A stretch of DNA of 64,000 bases. It comes from Dipteris shenzhenensis. Its lineage: Eukaryota > Polypodiophyta > Polypodiopsida > Gleicheniales. Of the stretch, positions 23,229-34,838 are shown one piece after another (the first letter of the stretch is position 1; the number at the start of each line of letters is the position of its first letter). The translations under genes were made by a program, and so were the position numbers. The notes under the pieces are model-generated. The model was not told the origin of the DNA and did not search any database. It saw only the letters and a list, made by a program, of their open reading frames with translations. The stretch lies in assembly GCA_047967505.1 (NCBI GenBank), contig CM106541.1. The stretch is one strand, 5' to 3'.

Positions 23229-26200
23229 TGGAGTGTAAAGCCTTGCTTGCGTGAGGCATCTTCCATTGAGAGAGATTTTCGTTAGAGAGAGTAAAAGCCC
23301 TTGATTCATCAAGGCATATGCCCTTGCTCCATCAAGGCACAAGCCCTCTCCATGAGGCACCTTCATTGCTTCTCAAGCTCATCTTGTACAGCTCCATCCA
23401 CTCTCCGATTTGTTTTAGAAAGCTCATCATTCTGAGCTATGGAGAGAGAGTTATGCTCATTCTAGTCTTCCTCCCTTTTCAATTCTTTGAGAGAGACCTT
23501 GAGTGTTTTCTCAGTGGCTAAGGTTCATTATGTAAGGTTCTCTGAGTGTTGTTTTCTTTCCAGAGAGCTTCTTCACCACTAAACCCTGTGCTTATAGCTA
23601 GCATAACAAAAGCAAGCAACACCTACCTCTGTGCATGCAGGCCAGTAGCGAACCACTAGTAGTCCTTGCTCTCTCCTTCAACAAGCATAATAGAGGCTTT
23701 TGTAGCTAGCGCTCCAATCGATGAATGAGGTCCTCCATTTGAGCAATGTCTCCTCCTTTAAGGCTTGTAGACAAGCAAGCACCTAAAGCTCCCAAAGTAG
23801 TAAGCAACCAACCTCTACAGCCATCTGTCTCATTCAGCAATGCCCCAAATGCCTAAAGCTCTAAGAATGGCCTGAACCGAACTTCACCGGCTCCTACTAC
23901 GGAGATAAGTGATGCTCCTTAGTGGGCATTCTTCACCAAATAGAAGCTCTAGTAGAGCAGAGATCTCTTGGCCAGCACGAGATCTCTCGACCAAACTCCA
24001 ACGCCCAACTCTGCTATAGCGTCCAACGCTGTCCATAGCTTAACGAGCGCCCAACGCAGCCCAAGCATCCTCCACAAAGCCTCTCCAATGCTCAACGGAC
24101 TCCAACTGCAAGACAACTCCTACTCACGGCCTTCATGACAGAAGAGGATTTGACAACGACAGTCCTTCAACAACAATTGCATGAGCCATAGTCCTTCAAC
24201 GATAGTCCTTCAATGAGCCACCTATTGAGACACGCTCCCAACAACTATATTGCGCTCTCAGCTAAGCACCTGAGCCATAGCCTCCAAGGTCCAACAAGTG
24301 GCTGCACATCTCCAGCTTCAACATCCAGCCAACGCCACTGAATTGGCTCCAATCGAGCTCCTAGCTTCACCAAAGTTCCACCGACGAACTTCTCCAATGT
24401 GACCCAACAATGGACTGAGCGACCCCCACTCATGGATCCGCAGCTCCAATGAAGAGCTCTCTTGCAAAGAGACTCTCCAACCCTCATAGCTGCTCCATGC
24501 TTCTGTAACCCCCATGCTCCAAGTCTTGGGCTCCCAAGAGCTTTTACTCACTCCAACGAACTCCTACCACATATTCGCAGGACAGAATCTTGCGAGATTT
24601 TGATAGTCCCACATGGTAGAGAGGGAGGATATCCTTATCCTTAATCTCACCACACACTGAGGTGTGGTCAACCATATGACACATGGCATGCTGCCATGTC
24701 ACACCCACGGAGCCTGCCATGTCATCAATACCTCGCTGGTGCCATGTCACTGACACATAGCACTACCACATAATTAGTGGTCTTCCAGCCTGTCCAGTCA
24801 GCAACTAGTGCCACCTCAGCACATTGTGCCACACATGCACACTTTTGTAAGAGCATATGAACTCATTGTGCCACCTCAACATTAGTGCTCTGTAGGCACA
24901 ATTGCACACTGTATGTGACCTCCACAGTGCCACATCACCATTGTGACACCTCATCTATTTGGGCCCCCTCCTTGAACAAAGTTTGGCCTATCCTTCCAGG
25001 AGCCATATCTTTTGATCCAGAAGGAATTTGGAGGCACTCCAAAAAGCAAAATTGCTCGCCAACTTGTGATCTATACACTTGTGACATCAGATTTCACATC
25101 TGAGATTTCCATAGGTTAGCATCATTGCATCCTCATCATTAGAACCACCTCTTGATCCTCTAGAGCGCACCCAGCACTTAAAATGAATCAAGATAAAATT
25201 CATTTGTTGCATTTTGCGATTCGATGTGTAGTCTAGCTATAGACTAGCACTGCCATAAAGGAGATCCAACTCCACCAAGCCAAGTCAGCCATTGCCACAT
25301 TACCCGATTAGTTCCCAATAGCGTCAGTCCCATTCGATCTATCATCGGTATTCACTTTCATACATCTAGCACCAGTTCAATTCTCTTGGCATTTGGCACT
25401 TCATCACTCAGTGTGACACTTGGCAGTGACCTGTGGGGGTTAAAGGTCACTGTGCCTTTGCCCCAGTTATGTACAATACTCAAACACATATATAAATGAA
25501 TGAAAAAGAAGATTAGGGTGGTTCTGCACCCACCAAAACTTGTGTGGCTCTCTGTTTCTCTCTCCCCCTCTTTCGTTCTTGCTTCTATTGAGAGCACTCT
25601 CAACTAGTATTAGAGCCCGGGTGATCTAGTTGAGCGTGCGTGAATGCTTGAAGCTCAGCAGCTTTGTGGGAGGAAGGAGACGCTCTGTGGGAAGCTTTGT
25701 GGGAGACTTTACTTGCATCTGAGTGTGTAGAGACCTTGGAGGAACCTTTGGAAAAGTCACTTTGGTTTTGCGAAGTGGTTTTGAGAGCCTGTTAAGTGTT
25801 TTCAAAGAAAAAGTCATTTTTTGAGCTTTTCCCTGTTCCATTCAATGACAGAGACTTTGTATTGACTTGTAGAGGCAACTATTGCTTGCTTTTGGTGTCC
25901 ACTTCATTTCAAGAGCTTGGAGACACCTTCATTCTTGAATATGGGATCATTTCATTGGATTTCCGACTCATTGTGTCAGTTTTTGCGTTTTTCTGCCCAG
26001 GTGTTGAAACTCAAGTTTAGAGCAACCATTTTCAGATCTGTTAGTTTCGGTGGACTCAGGAGGTCCTAAAACTTCTATGTTGCTCATCATTCGCACTCTG
26101 GTGGAGTTTACAAACAGCTCTGTTTCCAAAAACGTTTTTCAGTCCGTGTGTTGGACCCAATGATTGAGACCACGGTTTCCAAAACCATCTGTCCTATTGC

Positions 26201-27055
26201 ATTCCGGACACCTAAAGACCCCTACCTATCAGATCTTACGTGATTTGGTGAAGGATTTTTAGAGTTATAGATCTCTGTGTATTCGATTTCGTCTCTCTAT
26301 TATGCATTTTTCATTCTAAGGTTTTGAAACCTTAGATTTATGCCACATGGCAGTGGATAAGTGTTGACTCCCATTTCTCACTCATCGGTTGGGATTTTGG
26401 AGTTTTGACAGAAGAGAGATATTTGTAGATTTTCTTGTTGAGTCCGATTATGCAATGGCACCCATGTTTTGAGGCATCTCAGGCTCTATTTTTAGTAGCG
26501 GTCATTACCATGGGACCATGATTTCTTGAGCATACCTTATGTAGATCACTCTGGTTGCAGTTTGAGCAGTGTGCGCTCATTCGTGGTGTGCATTGGGTTG
26601 TAGTGGATGATTTATAGGCCATTTAGATGCATTGCGGTCCTTATTGGATGTGCTGATAGGCCCAAATTGCCTTGTGGGATGCTATTTTTATGGACGCTTT
26701 GCACATGGATGCTATTTTATGCTGAGGGATAGCTTTGACACATTGCACATGATGCACTAATAGTGCTATGCTCTCTTGGATGAGATATTATTAATGCATA
26801 TGCTAGTGGACAGTGTTTATGCTTGAGTCATTCGGCACTTATTGGCATTTTGGATTGCCATTGCAGTTGGCATTTTCTTTTGGGCCAGATTTGCTCATAT
26901 GGATGCATAGTATATGCACATGAGTCAAATGCTTTGAGACATGAGTTTTGGTGATATTTCACTCTATTGTGGCATACACATTTGGGTGCACCTGGTATTT
27001 GGTGTGATTCTCTGTTGTAGGCACTAGCATTTGGGATTTTTGCTTCATTTGCATC
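23229..27055. other. Copia leader region, no gene; second PBS-like site
   Basis: About 3.8 kb without a coding frame separates the 5' LTR from gag, far longer than usual. The bases after the LTR (TGGAGTGTAAAG) begin with the TGG expected of a primer-binding site but do not match tRNA-Met. At 25605-25616, TAGTATTAGAGC, followed by CCGGG, does resemble the tRNA-Met site. This may mark the real leader of a second, nested element whose own LTR is unrecognised. Confidence 0.4.
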
Positions 27056-29016
27056 ATGGCATCCTCTTCCATGTCTGAAAAGGATTTTTTTAGCATTAAA
27101 AAGTTTGATGGGACAAATTTTTCTTTGTGGAAAGAATAGATAAGGGATGCGCTTATTCAAAAGAAGCAGATTAAACCCTTGGCAGGGATTGAAGCTAAGC
27201 CTGCAAATATGTTTGAGGATGATTGGAATGAGTTGGACGCATTAGCAAAATCTACTATTAGACTTCATCTTGCAGACTTAGTTTATTTCACAGTAGTAAA
27301 TGAGCAGACTACGGAAGATTTGTGGAAGAAACTGTGTACCACTTATGAGAAGGAAACTGCCTCTAATAAAGTTTACCTCATGAAGAGATTGTTTGAGCTA
27401 CAGATGAAGGGGTCTCCATTGCTTCTCACTTGAATGAATTCAATATTATTTTCAGCTAGCTTCAGGCTCAGAAGATGAATTTTGATGGGGAGACTAAGGC
27501 AATATTTCTCTTATGTTCATTGCCATCCTCATGGGATACCTTCCGTACAGTTGTTAGTAACTCTGCACCTAGTGGAGTACTGAAATTTGATGATGTTGTG
27601 GGTACCTTGTTGGCCAAGGAGATTAGACGGAAGTCTATGGATGGTAACAAGCAGGATGCAACCTTAAATGTGCAAAGGGGTAGATCACAGTTCAGGGGAA
27701 AGTCCCAAGAAAGAGGGAAGTCTCGTAGCAAATCTAGGGCACGGAACATTGAGTGTTACCACTGTGGCAAGAAGGGCCATATGAAAAAGGATTGCTACAA
27801 GCTGAAAAGAGAGCAAAAGCATAAGAAAAAGAATGCAAATTGGGGTGCAAATCAAAAGGAAGAGAGTCCAAGGGAGGGCAAAGGAAAAGTGAAGATCGAG
27901 GAGATCAATGCAGTCACACATGATAGTGACAATGACGTTCTCTTCATGTCTAGTTTATTTGTAGAGTTGCTTACCACTTCAGATGATGCATATTCCCAGG
28001 ATTGGATTTTGGATTCTGGTGCTTCATTCCATGTTACTCCCCATAGGGAATGGTTCTCCACTTATGACAGTGGAAAGACAGGTTGTGTGCATCTTGGAAA
28101 TGACTATGCATGTGACATAGTGGGAGTAGGTGACATAAAGTTTTCTTTTGCAAATGGGTCTGCATTTATTTTGAAACATGTGAGACATGTGCCTAAGTTG
28201 ACCAAGAGTCTTATTTCAGTGGGTCGGCTAGATGATGCTGGTTTTCACACCACTTTTGGCTTTCAGAGTTGGAAAATTTAGAAGGGCTGTATGCTTTTGG
28301 CCAGGGGTGCCAAGTGTGGGACTTTGTATCCCTTACATGTATCAGGGGTATTTGATCATGTTGTTGCAATAACCGAGCAGCCAAGCACTTCTTTATGGCA
28401 TTGCCGGTTGGGCCATATGAGCCAAAATGCGATGAAACTCTTATGCCATTTGGGTTATGTAACGCATTTGAGTTTCTCTAATTTTGAATTTTGTGAGCAC
28501 TGTCTCTATGGGAAGCAGACTAAATCAGCCCATAAAAGAAGGGGAAAGAAAGAGATTGAAAAGCTTGATTTGGTGCATTCAGACGTATGTGGTCCCATGC
28601 CTACACAGTCATTAGGCGGGGCTGAATACTATGTGACATTCATTGATGATGCAACTAGGAAAGTGTGGGCTTATGCTATAGCTCGAAAGAGTGATGTATT
28701 CCATGTATTTTAGAAATGGCTGGCCTTGGTTGAGAATCAGTCAGGTAGAACGCTTAAATGCCTATGGACTGACAATGGTGGAGAGTCTCTCTCTCATGAC
28801 TTTCAGCATTTCTGTGATACACGTGGGATTAAGAGGGAGCTCACATCCCGTCATACTCCAGAGAAAAATTCAGTTGCAGAAAAGATGAACCGTACCATTC
28901 AAGAAAGGTTGCAATGCATGCTTTCCAATGCAAGTCTTTCTAGTGGTTTTTGGGCTGAGGCAATGAAGACTGCAGTGCATGTGATCAATAGATCATCTGG
29001 TAAGGCAGTTATTTAG
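27056..29016 (+). pseudogene. Copia gag-pol remnant (gag to integrase)
   Basis: Starts MASSSMSEKDFF with the copia gag pattern FDGTNFSLWKE; the next codon is an in-frame TAG (27138). One frameshift near 27412 joins the two gag halves. Then follow a CCHC knuckle CYHCGKKGHMKKDC (about 27751), the aspartic-protease motif DSGAS (about 28015), the pre-integrase pattern WHCRLGHMS and CEHCLYGKQ, and the integrase core with DVCGPMP, FIDDATRKVW, WTDNGGE and HTPEKN..AEKMNRT. Integrase stops near ATAVHVINRS-like sequence (here KTAVHVINRS) at 29016. The TAG at 28711 is another nonsense change. With no reverse transcriptase the copy cannot be autonomous. Confidence 0.88.
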
Positions 29017-30345
29017 CAGGTAAGTCCTCAGTATGAGGCACTTACATCTTCTGCACATGTAGAGATATATGCCCCAGTGCATTCAGCTCTTCAAGTGATT
29101 CCATTCCAGCATCCATCACTGATGCTTTCACCTCTGACAGAGAGCATACCTTGGGCTCAATTCCCTTCAGCAGTTCAAATCAGCACATCAGTCTTTAGAA
29201 CATTTCAACATCGGCTCACTCATGCTGCATTGCACCCTTGGATCTAGTGATCACCACCTCTTTTGATTAGCAGATCATTCCTCAGCACGAGGATACTTAT
29301 GCATCAGTGCGGTCCTACTCCAATGCAGTAGACATCATTAGGTTCAGCCATAGTGCAACCTAGGAAGACTTAGTGTTTTATCATGCACTTATGGTTGTCA
29401 TATACAATCCATACTTGATGCAGATCAATGGTTGGATCCACGACTTCAGATTTGTCCTTTCATCACCATTTGGCACCTCATATGCCTCAGGGACATCTTG
29501 TGTCTTTACAGCTGTATTTTAGGCTTCTAGGCCTTTATACTATCAGCTCCTTCTCGATGAACCTACGACAGATGCAACATCCCATGCTGATGGATGTTTA
29601 GTTATGCACACATTAGATGACCTCTTCAGCTCATGACAGCTGAGCATATAGGTTTGACAAGTTGCCATACCTTGTTAGTTTTATGGGCCTCTTCATCAGT
29701 AGAGCAATGTATCATACCTACACCTTTGGCCCTAGATTTTTAGCCCTTAGATCACTCTGTCCACATTGACTATGTAGTTTTCTTCAACCCCGCATCATTC
29801 TATAGAGATTACATTGCTGTGGCATATCTCACACATTGCTGTCAGTTCTTTTGGGTTGGTGACACTCTTGTATGTCACAACCTGTTGGATCACATCTCCA
29901 TCGCTACATCGACTAGCCTCACATCCAGATGCCTCTTCCATAGAGTAGCTACACAATCCATGGTGACTCATGACATGTTCAGCTTTGACATGTTTAGTAC
30001 GCAATCATACACACTTCTATTCATGCAGTCATCTTTTGATCAACCAATCTTTGATCCAAGTGGACTTGACTTTCTGCATATTTCCTTTCTCTTCCTTCGG
30101 CCTATCTTCTAGGTTTCATTCCCAAAGGCGAAGGATGATCCACAACTTAAGAGGGGGAAATCTACAATATGTACGAGATGTACTTATTGTACATGCTTCC
30201 GCTACGTAGTCACTATGCTCACATACGCACATACTACTCTGATTTCTTTTTCAGTTTTCTTTTCAGTTTTGGACACTAGCATATGCACCAAATGAAATCC
30301 ACAAAAAGGTCTTGTACATGCACCCTCTACTTACCCAGTGCAATT
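29017..30345 (+). other. Degenerate 3' internal region of copia element
   Basis: Takes the place where reverse transcriptase and RNase H should be. No YVDD-like or RNase H motif was found. Only short frames occur; the region is CAT/CTTCAG-rich and may be non-element filler or sequence acquired by recombination. Confidence 0.4.
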
Positions 30346-30355
30346 TAAGAGGGGG

Positions 30356-30532
30356 TGTTAAAGATAGCGTAAATTGCACTATCCACATAGGGCCTAGGGG
30401 CAAACCCTAACCCTAACCCTAACCCTAAGGGGTTCACATGTATATCTTCATGTTCATTGTCAATACACTTAGTGTACAAGTAGCTATATCATGTGTACTC
30501 CTCTCTCTCTCCCTCTCTCACTTCCGCTATCA
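30356..30532 (+). repeat. 3' LTR with CCCTAA array
   Basis: Same start and end as the 5' LTR but with only four CCCTAA units (30405-30428) and an internal deletion between TTGTCAAT and ACACTTAGTG. Preceded by a polypurine tract. Confidence 0.8.
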
Positions 30533-31145
30533 GCTTTAATTAAAAGATCTTTACAAATGCACAAATTACAGATTTTCAACTTCTTCCATTTCAAGGTGAA
30601 TCTAGATACCAATACCAACAACTATCAATGTTTTAAGACCACCATGTAGTAGTCCCACTAGTTTGGATTCCAAATTTTCAATCCATTTTGGTTTTCAACA
30701 AATCAAAAAAAAGTTATGGAGCATGCGCACCTGCAAATGGGTGTGTATCGCTTTAGCACAACATTGGAGGCCCGTTAATCCATGCCTAATATTCTTATTT
30801 AGGTGTGTCCTTGGGTTGAGGAGAAGCTCACATAGTGTAGATTTGAATTATTACTTGGTTGCATGTATGTACAAAATAAAATTTTGATGTTTTGAATAAA
30901 TTGCTCTATCCTATAGTCTTCCAGATGCATGCTTCACATGCAACATAGCACTTGTATTGCTTTAACAATCTTGTTCCAAATCCATATTCCATAATTTTTT
31001 GGTCTCATGGTCAAGTTGGAATGTGTACTACAACTTCAAGACAAAGTTTGCCGAATTTTGTTGAGCAATATGAGTTATGCAAGATATCTATATATAGAAA
31101 ATTCCATGAACCTCACCAAAAATGGCTACACCCAAGCAAATAATG
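30533..31145 (+). repeat. Right part of the interrupted host repeat
   Basis: Resumes the repeat begun at 22858: ATTAAAAGATCTTT, GAATCTAGATACCAATA, ACAAC(T)ATCAA, TTTTAAGACCACCATG and AATGGCTACACCCAAGCAAA are shared with 32110-32435. Confidence 0.75.
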
Positions 31146-31998
31146 ACCCTAATTTCACCCTCTTTATAGCTAGTTGATCTATGATGTGCACCCCTTTCAC
31201 TTTCTATAGGCCATTGCTCACGTTAGAGAGCATGATTCACCTCTTGGGCATGCATCTCGTGTTGTTAGGGTTGTTACTCTACAAAGTTTAGGGTGCAGGC
31301 TAAAGCTTGTGAAGACTCGAAATCGGTCTTCACTTGAATGGTCTGATGTTGCTTCCTCAAATTCTCCCTAGCAATCGTGACACTACAGCTCGTGTTCTTT
31401 GATCTAATGGCAATGATCAAATGTGTGCATCTGCAACACTGCTTCCTAGTGTTGCTATGCAAGGAGTCTTCTTTCTTCTCATTGTTTCTCCCTTCACAAA
31501 TGTTACAAAAGTGTATTCCATTGCCATTTCACTACTGTTCCATCGCTTCCTCGATCGCAATATGTTCCTTGTGCCTTAACCAGGCTTTTTGGCTTTCCTG
31601 TCTCGCAGCCTCTGTTGGCTTCTCTTGCAAACCATGGCGATCTACGTGTTGCCATTGACGCCATGGCCACGATTAGTCTAGAATAGACCCAAAGAAGCTA
31701 GCTTGTGAGGCTAGCAAAGAATAGAAGACAACTTACCCGAAAGAAGGCAATGCCAAAACCAAAGTCTACGCAAGGTCACGTTAAGGTGTGTGAGGGTTGC
31801 AGGGTGTTTGTAGAGTGGGGGCATGTTGCAAGTACTTCATATGCTAAGATTTGATGCAACATGAAGATTTGAAATTCACGGAGTTGCAAAACTTTCAGTT
31901 CCCAGGTTTCCTTCCTCTGACGATACACTTCAGTAGAATTGGGTGTCCCAAACAAGTGCAATGTGGCCTAAAATGCTTCAAGACACAAACAGGCAAAA
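31146..31998. other. Intergenic, nothing recognised
   Basis: Sits between the two copies of the host repeat. No motif-bearing frame was found. Confidence 0.35.
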
Positions 31999-32435
31999 GG
32001 GCACACTATCGGGTTTGATGCTGTGTATTATGAAATGCAATGGCCTTTGGCATGCTTATGAGCCATATAGCAAGCAAGTGCATGGAAAAAGAAACAATTC
32101 AAATTTGTAAAGAGTATTGTATTTATTAAAAGATCTTTGCACATGCACAAATTGCACATTTTTAACTTTTTCCATTTTAGGGTGAATCTAGATACCAATA
32201 TCAACAACTATTAAGGTTTTAAGACCACCATGCAGTAATCCTGGATTCTAAATTTTCAATCTGTTTTGGTTTTCAATAAAATTTTGGTATGATGTTCAAG
32301 TTTAGAATTTGTACTACAACTTGAAGACAATGTTTGCCGAATTATGTTGAGAAATGCATAAGTTATGGGTCATGCAAGATACTTATATACAAAAAAATGC
32401 CTCAACCTCAACAAAAATGGCTACACCCAAGCAAA
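31999..32435 (+). repeat. Uninterrupted copy of the host repeat
   Basis: Same sequence as 22858-22960 joined to 30533-31145, with substitutions and indels. At the point equivalent to the insertion (near 32128) it reads straight through (TGTATTTATTAAAAG), giving a natural empty site for the copia element. Confidence 0.75.
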
Positions 32436-32910
32436 CAATGACCTTTTGGGAAAATTTTTGATGAGAGAGCGGGTCCACTTCAAATTCTAAATCCCACCTA
32501 GGAGCGCATCGCATTGCGGCTCCAAAATGGCCCCGAAAATAGTTCTACGATTGGCTACACCCAAGCAAATGTTGACCCTCAAATATTCTTAATGCACATG
32601 TTGAGATAAGGCATAAAGGTGGATATATGGAAATACTTGAAGATGTTATGTCCTATAATACTTTTAATAAACCATTTATTGCATGGGATAGAGATGAGAC
32701 TTTTGTAACACATCATCAAGAGTACAAAGTGCATATCTTTGGATTTCAAAGTGGGAGACATTTTGCAAATGATATCATTTGCAAATAAGAACGTAGCAAA
32801 AGGCCAAGTATTGAGTTTCAAACAAGCGGAGCAATGGTCATTTGCATAGATGGATGATAACGCTGCCTCATTGGATGGGCCCTACTATGAGGTAGGTAAG
32901 GATTTGATAT

Positions 32911-33240
32911 GGAGCATGTAATTTTTGAAGAATAGAAAGAGACACGTGGTTCAGTGATAAATACCAGGTGTACTATATATCGATGGACTTAAATAATATG
33001 CCAACATGCCAAGCTTTGTCTATTCAGACTAGAATGAGTTCATGGATATCAATAAATTTGGTGTCAAATAGTTGTGGAGCATGTAATTTTTGAAGAATAG
33101 AAAGAGACATGTGGTTCAATGATAAATACCAGGTGTACTATATATCGATGGACTTAAATTATATGCCAACATGCCAAGCTTTGTCTGTTCAGACTAGAAT
33201 GAGTTCATGGATATTAATAAATTTGGTGTCAAATAGTTGT
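32911..33240. repeat. 164-bp tandem duplication
   Basis: Two nearly identical copies starting TGGAGCATGTAATTTTTGAAG at 32911 and 33075. Both end in TGGTGTCAAATAGT. Confidence 0.9.
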
Positions 33241-33243
33241 GGA

Positions 33244-33789
33244 GTTACAAAAAATCATGCAAGATGTGTCAATGATTGATGGTCTTTCAAGAGTGGAGGA
33301 ATGTCAAGGCTCTCGACACTCTCAAAGTACCGTTATGAAATCTGTGGAAGATGCATCAATGAGTGATGTTCTCTCAGGAGTAGAGGAGTCTCAAGGCTCT
33401 TGACACTCTCAGAGTACAATTACTTCAAATGGTCCAAGTTGTGGAGTTATGAAATCCATGGAAGGTGCATCGATGTGAGTGATATTCACTCAGGAGTAGA
33501 GGAGTTTCAAGGATCTCTACACTTTCAGAGTACATTTACTTTAAATGGTCCAAGCTGTGGAGTTATGAAATCTATGGAAGGTGCATCGATGACTGATGTT
33601 CTCTTAGGAGTAGAGGAGTTTCAAGGATCTCGACACTCTCATAGTGCATTTACTTCAAATGGTTCAAGTTGTAGAGTTATGAAATCTATGGAAGGTGCAT
33701 TGATGAGTGACGTTCTCTCAGGAGTAGAGGAGTTTGAAGGCTCTCGACACTCCATGGCCACAGTTACTACAAATTCTTGTATGATTGTA
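33244..33789 (+). repeat. 114-bp tandem array encoding a 38-residue repeat
   Basis: Units start GTTA(T/C) at 33244 (shortened, about 88 bp), 33332, 33446, 33562 and 33676, so spacing is 88, 114, 116 and 114 bp. A 114-bp unit is a multiple of three and encodes VMKSMEGASM, then DVL(S/L)GVEEFQGSRHS, then a Ser/Thr/Asn stretch. The 116-bp unit shifts the frame by two, so one frame does not span all copies. An open frame runs 33400-33963. I do not recognise the protein repeat; whether it is expressed is unknown. Confidence 0.8.
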
Positions 33790-34118
33790 TCAAAGGCAAG
33801 GATGAGAATAACGAAAGGCTATTATGTATTTGAATATGCAACATCCCATGACTTCTTTTGCAATTACCTCCCACCCATAGATTTCGTGAGCTCCTCTAAT
33901 ACTCTCGTGAACTCCCTTCAGTTCCTTTCCTCATCCACTTTCCATGTGGAGCTCTCCTTCTAGAATCCTTTGCCTTGCTCAGCACTTGCCACTTGGCCTC
34001 CAACTTTGGCGCCACATGTCCCACAAGGGACTCCTCTCTTTATAGCCCTCTGTAGGACTCCTTAAGCACCCCACCTCATAAATGCCTAGGCCTAGGTGTG
34101 ATCCTAGACCTAAGCCCT

Positions 34119-34550
34119 TTAGTCCCTATTAATGCAAGTGTTGCCAAGCCCTCTGGCTTCGCGCCTTATACCGTGGTCACACAGTATTATAGTATATGAA
34201 CAAAGTGACAAATATATCTGACGGGGATAAGTACATGGATATAGATAAGGATGTATAGAAGAAACAAAAATGGACATATAGATGCATGACAAGGAAGCGA
34301 TTCCAGGAAGATCTAGAAAAGAAGCTGGAAAGAGAATAAGAGTAATGAACATAGATATTATGCTAAAAGCAATGAGACTTACATATTGTAAGTGTAGATG
34401 TATGCACTCCATTTACTTACATAACATCAAAGAGTGTAGAGAACAAATGTGGCAAAGGAGAGGGAGCAAAAGAAATGAATAACTACTGACGAGACTCTCT
34501 TGCTTTCTTTTAAATGACACGAAAAGGCCAAGTTCATGTCAAAATATAAA
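34119..34550. other. Intergenic, nothing recognised
   Basis: Minus- and plus-strand frames of about 65-97 codons overlap here but carry no motif. Confidence 0.3.
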
Positions 34551-34838
34551 GTATTTGCAATAATGCATATCGGATTATTATAGGATTACCACATGGCAAA
34601 TATTAGGATTTGGCTAATAAATCAAAGGTTGGAGTAAAATTTAGATTCATGGTAACATAGGAAGGCTCAAAACAAGATCCTCTTATAAATGGAAAAAGTA
34701 TTTGCAATAATGCATATCGCATTATTGTAGGATTATCACATGGCACATATTAGGATTTGGCTAATAAAGCAAAGGATGGAGTAAAATTTAGATTCATGGT
34801 AATATAGGAAGGCTCAAACCAAGAGCCTCAACTGTTGC
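34551..34838. repeat. 147-bp tandem duplication
   Basis: Copies start GTATTTGCAATAATGCATATC at 34551 and 34698. They share GGATTTGGCTAATAAA and AAATTTAGATTCATGGTAA. Confidence 0.9.

Larger units (their letters stand above)
22961..30532 (+). mobile_element. Copia-type LTR retrotransposon, internally degraded
   Basis: A 5' LTR (22961-23228) and a 3' LTR (30356-30532) both start TGTTAAAG and end CTATCA. A purine-rich tract, AAGAGGGGG, immediately precedes the 3' LTR. The internal region carries gag, zinc knuckle, protease, pre-integrase and integrase sequence at 27056-29016 in copia order; reverse transcriptase and RNase H are missing. The 3' LTR has lost about 80 bp relative to the 5' one. No perfect target duplication is seen, but the flanks belong to one repeat that has an unoccupied copy at 31999-32435. 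Confidence 0.8.

Noticed and set aside
22956-30537. A clean 5-bp target duplication for the first copia element
   Set aside because: GGATT and GCTTT agree at only three of five bases, so it is not claimed.
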